Assembly (NCBI RefSeq): GCF_024166365.1
Contig: NC_064822.1
Location: forward strand, 101,862,823 to 101,926,822
From: Elephas maximus indicus
Lineage: Eukaryota; Chordata; Mammalia; Proboscidea; Elephantidae
Length of the DNA stretch: 64,000 nucleotides
Direction: 5' to 3'
Every line of letters begins with the position of its first letter. The stretch's first letter is position 1. Below the pieces are notes generated by a model, which saw only the letters and a program-made list of their open reading frames with translations, did no database searches and had not been told where the DNA came from. The position numbers were made by a program, and so were the translations under genes. Below are positions 55,727 through 64,000 of the stretch, one piece after another.

Positions 55727-55820
55727 ACCCAAGCCCTTGCTGTTGAGTCGATTCCAATTCATAGAAACCCTATAGATCAGAGTAGAACTCCCCAAGAGTT
55801 TCCAAGGAGCTCCTGGGAGG
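55727..55820 (-). mobile_element. AfroSINE fragment
   Basis: The 3' two thirds of a minus-strand SINE: 'gctgttgagtcgattccaat', 'gatcagagtagaactcccc'. The head is missing. Confidence 0.85.
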
Positions 55821-56711
55821 CAAACAGGAAGCCTAGAAAAGGTAGAATAGAAAGGAAATCTTTTCTGGCTCTGCAAAAAGCCAATCGCACTTTGGATTCT
55901 GGTGATAAATGCATGTCTTCTTCATTTAGTCCTTAAATCAGAGTTGACATGAAAAATTATTTAATCATCTTGTTTCAACAAATCTGAAGAATCTAGTTTA
56001 CTCCATCTCGTCTTAAACAGTCACCTAGGATAGTGGGTTCATCTTAATATAGTAATTTGTTGGGCACATCTTTTATAATTTGCACCAGAGGTTTCAAGGA
56101 AAAAATGTAGGCAATAAGGAACAGAAATATTACTTTAGACCAAACTATGATTTTAGGACGGGAAACACTGGCTTAGGAGTCAGGAGAATGCTAGTCAGTG
56201 AAATGCCACCAGTGAGTTGAATGGCCCTGACACTTATTTGGCTTCCTTGTACCTCATCTTCCCCTTTAGTAAAATGAGATCCCTCTCATGCCTGAAATCT
56301 CATTCTAAAATTTATTAACTCTTTTTGTTTATCCCTTGTCCCAAACTTGTGATGATAAACCTTGCCAATTATTATGCATTTACAAGCCACTGATCAGTAA
56401 CCATCATGTATTAAATGCAACAGTCATCATTAGCCGCCCTAATCTTTCTCATTCTAGTTATAACAATGGAGAAAACCAAGAATTAAAAGGAATACTTGGG
56501 TTTATTTTGCATTATTTCTAAGAGAGTAGCTTTTGGAGAACTAATTTGTCACGGACAAGAGCTTCTACCTAAAGCACTATTATATCGATTCCCACATAGT
56601 TGCCAAGAAACTAAATTGCTCTTACTAAGTTATCATTTTAATATATCTGTGTTACAGACTCTTAGACTATCAAAAACCACATTTTGGCACCTTTAGCTTT
56701 TAAATAAATAG
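55821..56711. other. No recognised feature
   Basis: AT-rich, no recognised repeat or supported ORF. Confidence 0.42.
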
Positions 56712-56881
56712 AGGGTCATCAAAAAAGAGGAAGACACTCAACAAAATGGATTGACAGAGTGGCTGTAACAATGGACTCAGACATAGCAACAATTGTGAGG
56801 ATGGCACAGGACCGGGCAGTGTTTTGTTCTGTTGTACATATGGTCCCTATGAGATGAAACCGACTCGACCTAACAACAAAG
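56712..56881 (+). mobile_element. RTE LINE 3' end
   Basis: 5'-truncated RTE, plus strand: 'aaaaaagaggaagacactca', 'aggatggcacaggaccggg', ending 'aaaccgactcgacctaacaa'. Confidence 0.92.
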
Positions 56882-57249
56882 TTTTTAAGTATTAGAAATC
56901 ATTTCAATGCTTTGGAAAAGTCTGGTGAGCATGATTACATGTGGAGATTATCAGGTAGAATGAACCAGAGAATGTGCATGTTTTGGAGCATTTTTGACAT
57001 GTTTTGCCATTTCTAGTGAAGTTTCATATCATGTCTTTACTTAAAATAGTAATGATGATGATTGGAACAAAGATAATTGATTATATTACCATTCCCTTTA
57101 CCCCTTTTTACAATTTTCCAATCAACACGCTGCCTTGTGATGTCAGAAGCAGATTCTGGGTTTTTTTTTTCAGGAACAACACATTGCAGTATTAGGTTGA
57201 ACCATGTAATTGCCATTTGGGGGCAGAAATGATAGACTCCAGGCATTTT

Positions 57250-57445
57250 CATATGGCTCAAGCTAAAGTGCCTTGGGTTTGAATTCCAGCCCTGAGAGTC
57301 ACTCACATGCCAGCTCAGGTCAGCTACATAACTTCTGTGCCTTGGTTTGTGAGATGGGAATAACACCTAGTCCTTAGGATTGATGTGAGGCTTAGTAATG
57401 ACGTATAGAAGCACTGTGTCTGGCAAGAGTAAGTGTTTGAGAAAT
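57250..57445 (+). repeat. MIR element
   Basis: 'gggtttgaattccagccctg', 'ataacttctgtgccttggtt' and 'agcactgtgtctggcaagag' fit a full-length plus-strand MIR. Confidence 0.72.
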
Positions 57446-58740
57446 AGTTAATTACAATATATTATCAATATAAGTAACTTAGGGAGTTTCTTCACGTTTC
57501 CTTTAGCAATTTCTGCATGTGGCAAAGGTGCTAGTTGCTACGGTAGAGAGGGATGGAACATATTTGCTAGCTGGTATAATTTTTAAGGCCCCAATAGTTT
57601 TAAAAACCTCCCATTCCTGTCTTGTATGCTCTGGGATGTTCTCATAAGAACACAGATAAAATCTGACTCGTACTCAGTGGCATATCTAAATAGGAAATGT
57701 ACTGAAGCAAACCAAGAACAGAGCTAAGAAAAAATAAGCACTGAGCAAACATTCTGAACTTTTGGCAGAAGAATGAGACTGGCTGCCTGAATCCCCATGA
57801 CTCTCTGGAGTATTAATAGTGACTCATTTGCCATATTTTGGGCACACATATATTTACATGTCAGGCAGTGTCTGTGTGTGGAGGCTTTCAGAGCTTGATG
57901 GCCTTTTGAAAAATGTGTTACTCTGAAAGAGAGGAGGGCAAGGATGATGCCGTCATGTCATCTGTATGGCACCTACCGCACTGTGCTCATTAAATGCTCA
58001 AGAGAAGACGGGCACTGAGCATTGCCTGGAATGTGGTCCCCAACTGCTCTGCCGGAAGCCATGATGAAGTCACGAGCTGCCTGACAGTAGTAATTCGCAG
58101 CTACGCGTGACCATGTTAACAGTGAAGGTCTACATTCCAAGGCTGTGCTACGTGCCATGCAACAGAAAATTTCCATGAACCAACTCCACAGTAGCTTTTG
58201 GTCAAACCAATCAACCAAGTAATGAAAAACCAACCAGTTGGTCCTGAAACTGTGAGGAACAGGTCTTCAAGTTAGCCTCCACTTTGCTGATGAACCCCCA
58301 TATCTGAGACTGAACCGACTCTCTTGCCCCCACTCACACAGCCTCCCCTCCCCTACTCCCCCTGCAAACCACAGCTCTTTAGCCCTTTCTCCACCCACCT
58401 GTGAAAACCCTAAGACACCAGGGAAGTCAATGGAGCTTTGCAAACCCCGGAGGAAGACCTGTGAACATAATCGAGAAAGTGTATTTTTAGCACACTTTTA
58501 TCTTCTCACTGTCCTTGCTCCATTATGTGACTTCAATTAGTGACCCCGATAGCTCATTTGCATCAAGAGCAGTAAAATCCTTTCATTTGTTCATTTGGAC
58601 TGACTCGAGGTTTGAGTTAATTATGACTTCCTGACAGCCTGAAGGTCAGACTGTTTCCTTTTGTTTCACACAGCAGTTAATCCCCTTGTTAAGGGGGATG
58701 GGAAATGAATAATTAAACATTTGCCATTTTCATATTTCAG
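57446..58740. other. Single-copy region upstream of candidate exon
   Basis: No recognised repeat. An octamer ATTTGCAT lies at 58556-58563, and a pyrimidine-rich acceptor leads into 58741. Confidence 0.45.
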
Positions 58741-58841
58741 GTAATGAGAGGCCCCAAGATCCCAGAGGATGCCATCACAGGAAACATCAGGAAAGCTTTG
58801 AGGACTTCTTCACTTCCTGCCTTACCCAGAGCAGACATCAG
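58741..58841 (+). other. Candidate non-coding exon (PCED1B 5' UTR?)
   Basis: 101 bp with a good 3' splice site (CATTTTCATATTTCAG ending at 58740) and a strong 5' splice site (CATCAG/GTGAGC from 58842). The body is non-repetitive. PCED1B in other mammals has 5' UTR exons spread over a long first part of the gene on this strand; assignment to it is inference. An upstream out-of-context ATG (58745) opens only a short frame. Confidence 0.45.
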
Positions 58842-58959
58842 GTGAGCTTCTCTCCTTTGGCCTCATGGTAAAGAAGGCTCCGCTAAACTCTTCCCCTAAG
58901 TTAAAACAGAACAAAAAGAAGACAATAGTTATTGCACATCTATTGTGGTTAAGAATATA

Positions 58960-59360
58960 AAGCTGTGATCTCAGAGCCCTCCACACATTAGCTGTGTGAC
59001 CCAGAAAAGGCAGCTCACCTTTAAGACACCAAAATTTATTCATTTGTGAAATAGGAATAATAATGGCAACCACCTCACAGAACTGCTGTGAGCGCTAAAT
59101 GCATTGTTGTTTTTAGGTGCCATGGAGTCAGTTCCGACATCAGTTCTGACTCATAATGACCCTGTGTACAACACAACGAAATACTGCCCGGTCCTGTACC
59201 ATCCTTACAATCGTTACGCTTGAGCCCATTGTTGCAGCCACTGTGTCAGTCCATCTTGTTGAGGGTCTTCCTCTCTTTCACTGACCCTCTCCCAAGCATT
59301 AGTGAATGGAAAGTGCTTAGAACAGTGTCTGCCACATAGTAAGACCTCAATAAATGTTAG
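58960..59360 (+). repeat. MIR element, RTE-interrupted
   Basis: Left part 'cattagctgtgtgacccaga' and 'acctcacagaactgctgtga'; right part 'gaaagtgcttagaacagtg' and 'tctgccacatagtaagacct'. Together they form one plus-strand MIR split by an RTE 3' end. Confidence 0.82.
59106..59300 (-). mobile_element. RTE LINE 3' end nested in MIR
   Basis: 'ttgtttttaggtgccatgga' at the 3' terminus, 'gtacaacacaacgaaatact', 'gtcctgtaccatccttacaa', 'ttgagggtcttcctctcttt'. Confidence 0.9.
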
Positions 59361-59528
59361 TTCATTATATTATCATTTTCATTTTTACTCCAGGGCAAGT
59401 CGTCATCTGAGTGCTATGAGAGTCAGACCTTACTTAGCCAGACACCGCTTGGCGAAACCTCACTCACACCTGGTTCAAAAGCTCTCTTTGGCCCACATTC
59501 ATTGGCAGCCCACTAGGACAAGGATTAA

Positions 59529-59740
59529 AAACAAACAAACAAAAAATCTGTTGCCTCCAAGTCATTTCCTACTCAGGGGGACCCCATGTGTTACAGAGTA
59601 GAACTGTTTGATGGGCTTTTCAAGGCTGTGGCCTTTCAAAAGCAGATCTCCAGGCCTTTCTTCCAAGACACCTCTGGGTGGGTTGGAACCAGCAACCTTT
59701 CAGTTAGTAGCTAAGCACTTTGCCATTTGCACCACCCAGG
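59529..59740 (-). mobile_element. AfroSINE (long variant) with target-site duplication
   Basis: Minus-strand SINE with a perfect 10-bp duplication CAAGGATTAA at 59519-59528 and 59741-59750. It belongs to the subtype with head 'cctctgggtgggttggaa'. Confidence 0.96.
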
Positions 59741-59750
59741 CAAGGATTAA

Positions 59751-60319
59751 GGGCAAATTATTGTGTTAGGCTCTAGAAAAAAAGAAAATAACTAAGGTAC
59801 CCATGCCTCTACAACTTTAGGGTATTCAAGTTTTCCCAACCCCCCTCTAATTAGTCTAAATAGGTTTTTTGGGGGGGGTGGGGGGGCGGCAGTGGTAGAA
59901 GGTAGAAAGACACAATACTTGGGACCCAGAAGATAACATGTGATGAAAGACAGTAAAGCTGCCCACAGCAGCCTTCACTGGGACTATCTGGATTGCTGCC
60001 ACCAACCCTGGATGGGTCGCCCCTGCCCTTTCTCTGGTTCTCCCTTCTCACTGGAGGCTGGCTCACCCTGGACCTCCCCAGTCCTATTCTACTGAGAATA
60101 GTCAGGGGCCCCACCTTTGTACTTTGACACCTGCCTTGTACAACCATGTTTCACAGCGACCCTAAGCTTGTGGCGACCCCACGTGTCTAAGGGGAGCTCA
60201 GCACTTCTAAGAAAATCCTGGCCCAACCAGGGAAGTGCGTCTGAGTCTAACTTGGCAATTTATTTTGCTGTGCCAGGCAGTGAACTGTACAAAGTAGGGA
60301 GAGTGCTCTTCAAGATACA
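59751..60319. other. Unassigned, with G-run
   Basis: A G-rich run (8 G, T, 7 G) lies at about 59869-59887. No recognised repeat family or supported ORF. Confidence 0.42.
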
Positions 60320-60640
60320 GAGGTTAGGAAAACCTCTGTAGAGGAAAGGGGATCTCGGCTGGGTGTGGAAGACCAGTGGAATTTGTTTGAGAGAAGGGAA
60401 GAAGGTGTTTCAAGTGAGTGAGGAGTATGAGCAAAGTGGAAATAGTCTGGGATGTGCAGAAGAGGGAATCTTCCTGAAATATAGACTGTGTAAGGGAGTA
60501 ACGGTGGCTAGGGCTGCTCAGAGGGACACAGGCCAGTGGGGAAAGATCTGAGGGTTGGATCAAGGTCTTGGACTTTATCCTGAAGTCAAATACAGACATA
60601 GAGTGGTAGCAGTATTTTAGGAAGAAAAAGTGGGTAGTGC
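60320..60640 (-). repeat. Possible diverged L2
   Basis: Purine-rich sequence with 'tcttggactttatcctgaag' and 'gtggctagggctgctcagag', resembling the reverse strand of L2. Weak. Confidence 0.35.
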
Positions 60641-60761
60641 CAGGCATGAAGAAATGGTGGGGATAGGCTTGATGGGGCAGAAATTAGTTAAGGGACTAGG
60701 GCTTAAGGTAATGGGGACCTGGAGTGAAAAAGAAAAATAAAATCCAGGTGAGATATTGATT

Positions 60762-60931
60762 GATAGGAAACCCTGGTGGCGTAGTGGTTAAAAAGCTCTC
60801 GGCTGCTAACCAAAAGTTTGGCAGTTTGAATCCAACAGGTGCCCATTGGAAACCCTATGGGACAGTTTTACTCTCATAGGGTCGCTATGAGTCGGACTCT
60901 ACTCGACAGCAATGGGTTTGGTTTGGTTTTG
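60762..60931 (+). mobile_element. AfroSINE with target-site duplication
   Basis: Plus-strand short-type SINE; GAGATATTGATT at 60750-60761 is repeated perfectly at 60932-60943. Confidence 0.96.
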
Positions 60932-60943
60932 GAGATATTGATT

Positions 60944-61398
60944 ATATGCTTAGAGGGCAGAAACCATTGCTTAAAACTGAGTTTTAGAATTTGTTCTGTT
61001 AATACTGTGCCCAACATAGTCATTGATTTTTAGTGGAGAAAATATCTTGCCCTTTTTAAAAGGGTTCTAGGAAGGAGCAGTTTTAAAACGGATTCTGATA
61101 GAATAAAAGTCATAGGGAAAGAGCAAGTGGGGAACTAGTGATGGAGACAGTGACTGAAAGTGCTGATATCTTTTGAAAGAAAACACAGGCAAATTGATGC
61201 CTAATGCGACACACATAATAGCTATTTCATGCCCTCATCAATATTGGGAAATAATTTCCACATGTTCCCACAAAGAGTAGAAAAATATTCTAATAATGCT
61301 GCAGTTAACAAGTTTTATAGTTTTTAATTGAAAAACATATATGAAAGTGAGAAAATTAAATCTGGAGTAGAGCTAAAATATCCTTCCATTATTTTATT
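60944..61398. other. No recognised feature
   Basis: AT-rich, no recognised repeat or supported ORF. Confidence 0.42.
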
Positions 61399-61815
61399 GT
61401 TGTCAGGCGCCATAGAGTTGGCTCCAACCCATAGTGACCATATGTACAACAGAACAAAAGGCTGCTCGGTCCTGCACCATCCTCACAATTGTTTCTATGT
61501 TTGAGCCCATTGTTTCAGCCACCGTGTCAATCCATCTCATTGAGGGTCTTCTTCTTTTTCACTGACCCTCTACCAAGCATGGTGCCCTTCTCCAGGAACT
61601 GGTCCCTCCTGATAACGTATCCAAAGTACACAAGACAAAGTCTTGCCATTCTTGCTTCTAAGGAGCATTCTGGCTGTACTTCTTCCAAGAAAGATTTGTT
61701 GGTTCTTCTGGCAGTCTGTGGTATATTCGATATTCTTCATCAGCACTATAATTCAAAGGCATCAATTCTTCTTCTGTTTTCCTTATTCAGTGTCCAGCTT
61801 TCGCTTGAATATGAA
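61399..61815 (-). mobile_element. RTE LINE, 5'-truncated
   Basis: Minus-strand RTE 3' region: 'ttgtcaggcgccatagagtt', 'ctgcaccatcctcacaattg', 'aaggagcattctggctgtac', 'gtgtccagctttcgcttgaa'. Colinear with the element at 40020-41314. Confidence 0.93.
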
Positions 61816-61859
61816 AAACAACTGAAAATACCTCAGACAATGTTCTGCTGTTATTCATA

Positions 61860-61975
61860 AGTTTTTCTCATCATTTTACAGAAAAGAAAACAGGACACGA
61901 GAGTGAAGAGCCCAGGCAAACTCGCTGAGCCAACCTGGTGTCTGCCAGACCCATTGCTGGAAGGTAAGTGCTTCG
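61860..61975 (-). repeat. MIR fragment with splice-like ends
   Basis: 'catcattttacagaaaagaa' and 'agcccaggcaaactcgct' resemble a reverse MIR. A plus-strand acceptor-like TTTTACAG (ends 61881) and donor AAG/GTAAGTG (from 61964) bracket 82 bp. Confidence 0.55.
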
Positions 61976-62762
61976 ACTCCTAGTCCAATGCATTTGCATT
62001 TTCTGCTTTGACATAGGAGCCCCCCCAAAAGTAATAATACTGAAATAGAGGAGTTGGTGTTTTCCATTTTCTCTTTCTAATATCAAAAACTGTTTTATTA
62101 GATAAATTTCACACATTTTTCATTACTGAATAACTTTTGCCATTTATGGAATTAAATGATTAACTATTAGGTAATCCTTGTGTTTAAGATACTTTAACCC
62201 AGGGATGTAAGTTACCTAGTGAAAAAGAAGTAGGAGTGTGTGGGAAGTACTGCCTCCAGGCAGTCCCAACCACCCCTTGCCCCCCTCCCCCTCCAGCCCC
62301 TGGCCAGCTCCCTTAATTGGCATTCAGAGCCATGTGAATTCTTGGAGAAGCATCCACAAAGGATAACTTTGATGCTACCAGTGCCCACACTGACTGTCAT
62401 CCCAGGCCCCAGAGGAGAGGCGTGGAACCCCTCACCCGGGAGTCCACAGGAGCCATTCGGTAGGAGCCTCTCCTCTATTATTTGAGGAGATCCCTCCCCT
62501 GACATTGCTGAAGCCTTCTGATTCTTACTGGGCACTCATCAACTTCAATTCCCTGTCCTCCTTCCTCCAGAGTGCCCCACCTTTCTTAAAAAAACATTAA
62601 AAGAAAAAAATGTATATATATATATCCATTCCATCAGAGCATGCTCCTTTGTTCTCCAGTCACTGTCATCCAAAGTGAAATTGCTCTTCTCCACCTTGAG
62701 CAAACACGCTTCTGGGCCCTGCTTCCTGTGCCTCTGGGCCTGTAGTCTTCCCTCTGGACCTT
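61976..62762. other. No recognised feature
   Basis: Single-copy-looking. A short (TA)n tract lies at about 62611-62624. ORFs of 81-107 codons are unsupported. Confidence 0.42.
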
Positions 62763-63263
62763 TGTCATGGATTGAATTGTGTCCCCCAAAAATGTGTGTT
62801 GACTTGGTTGGGCCATTGATTCCCAGTATTGTGTGGTTGTCCTCCATTTTGTGATTGTAATTTTATGCTAAAGAGGATTAGGGTGGGATTGTAACACTGC
62901 CCTTAATCAGGTCACCTCCCTGATCTGATGTAAAGGGAGTTTCCCTAGGATGGGGCCTGTACCACATTTTATCTCTCAAGAGATAGAAGGCAAGAGAAGC
63001 GAGCAGGGAGTTGGGGACCTCATACCACCAAGAAAGCAGTTCTGGGAGCAGAGCATATCCTTTGGACTCAGGGTCCCTGTGCAGAGAAACTCCCGGCCTA
63101 GGGGAAGATTGATGAGAAGCCTGACAGGAGAGAAAACCTTACGCTGGAGCTGACACCCTGAATTTGGATTTTTAGCCTACTTACTGTGAGGAAATAAACT
63201 TCACTTTGTTAAAGCCATCTACTTGTGGTACTTCTGTTACAGCAGCACTAGCTGACTAAGATG
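62763..63263 (+). mobile_element. Solo LTR, ERVL-MaLR type
   Basis: 501-bp LTR, plus strand: starts TGTCATGGATTGAATTGTGT, has AATAAA at 63194-63199, ends 'agctgactaagatg'. Same family as 15816-16322 and 40877-41270. The 5-bp flanks (ACCTT and GGCTT) match only partly. Confidence 0.85.
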
Positions 63264-63410
63264 GGCTTCTCCCGCAGACCTGGTTTGCTCTCCATGTTAA
63301 GAACCTGCACTGGAAAGGTGATGTCGCATAAACACCACAGGTTACTGCTGCTGAATTTTCTGCCATCTCAATGACCTGGCCCTGGCTTCTGGCACAGGAA
63401 GTTCTGGCCA

Positions 63411-63428
63411 CTGGAGGTAAAAAAAAAA

Positions 63429-63459
<31 letters not shown>

Positions 63460-63467
63460 ACCTCTAG
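63411..63467. repeat. A14/T27 inverted repeat
   Basis: GAGGTA precedes 14 A; 27 T precede ACCTC, so the arms are complementary and form a near-perfect hairpin. It may be natural or an assembly or amplification artefact. Confidence 0.9.
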
Positions 63468-63814
63468 GCTTAATTACTAGAAACTCAAACAGTTGTGTGT
63501 TATTAAAGTGTACATAGGGCAAGAACATGTGCAGTTGAGAGTCATTGAAAGGCTGTAATTTTTAGTACAACCCAGTAAAGTACTCAGGCAAGGTGATTTT
63601 CATCAGATTATTGTTCCATTAAACACAGGTCGAATAAGAGATCTATCTGGATGTCTGGCTTGAGCATATGTCCATTTTAAAACTGAGTCAAGTAGAAATA
63701 TAAAGATGAGTGGTAAGTTTCTTAAACTTGATCCTGGCTTTCAAATAATATAAATGCCATTTTTTCTGTAAACTTTTAAATGTTCAGAATTAGCTAGAAC
63801 TTTGAACCTTATAT
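63468..63814. other. No recognised feature
   Basis: No recognised repeat or ORF. Confidence 0.4.
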
Positions 63815-64000
63815 ATATTTTTATTGTTTTATATTTTATTGTATTTTTGATGAAAGTTTACACAGCAAATTGGGTTCTCATTTAACAATTTCTATACATA
63901 TTGTTCAGTGACATTGGTTACATTTTTTGTAATGTGTTGGCATTCTTATTCTTTCCATTCTGGTTGTTCTGTTTCCATTAATCTAGCTTCTCTGCCCCCC
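63815..64000 (-). mobile_element. L1 3' end, runs off the window
   Basis: Reverse-complement L1 3' UTR: 'tgatgaaagtttacacagca', 'ctcatttaacaatttctata', 'cagtgacattggttac'. Related to the 3' end of the L1 at 28407; continues past 64000. Confidence 0.75.

Overview
This is non-coding-rich mammalian genomic DNA from an afrotherian, most likely a paenungulate (elephant, sirenian or hyrax). The main evidence is the dominant short interspersed repeat: a roughly 160-200 bp tRNA-headed SINE with an RTE-type tail, present in more than 30 copies and matching the AfroSINE type. It occurs with RTE LINEs whose 3' end shares that tail, an L1 lineage with its own 3' UTR, and ancient mammalian repeats (L2, MIR, MER5, MaLR-type LTRs). 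I cannot fix the species. There are no bacterial-type features and no CRISPR array.

Only one protein-coding gene is readable. AMIGO2 lies on the minus strand (CDS 22846-24411, one coding exon). It encodes a 521-residue cell-surface adhesion protein with a signal peptide, leucine-rich repeats, one Ig domain, a transmembrane helix and a cytoplasmic tail. Upstream are a splice acceptor at 24475, a short 5' intron and a strong CpG island at about 24880-25700. In other mammals PCED1B starts head-to-head with AMIGO2 on the opposite strand, so the plus strand from about 25 kb to the right edge is probably PCED1B 5' UTR exon and intron sequence. No PCED1B coding sequence is present. A 101-bp segment at 58741-58841 with good splice sites is a candidate non-coding exon.

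Layout: 0.0-22 kb is intergenic, with old L1 and L2 pieces, two MaLR/ERV LTR types, tandem SINEs, a tRNA-Gly-headed SINE and a DNA-transposon-like element with terminal inverted repeats. 22-25.7 kb is AMIGO2 and its promoter. 28.4-36.0 kb is a complete but mutated L1 (7.56 kb, minus strand) with a 17-bp target-site duplication. 36-45 kb holds nested SINEs, a hAT-transposase-like remnant, an RTE carrying a nested SINE and a nested LTR, and a 222-bp TA-flanked MITE inside a MIR. 45.9-49.6 kb is an old L1 split by two RTE insertions, one with a textbook 5' inversion. 50-64 kb is SINE-rich presumed PCED1B intron ending in a solo LTR and an L1 3' end.

The most unusual observation is a SINE-linker-SINE composite: an otherwise unplaced 66-bp linker sits between two same-orientation SINEs at 37.8-38.05 kb and again at 51.4-51.8 kb. 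One locus looks like a source and the other like a 5'-truncated retrocopy. Repeat boundaries are good to a few bases where a target-site duplication was found and to about 10-30 bases elsewhere.
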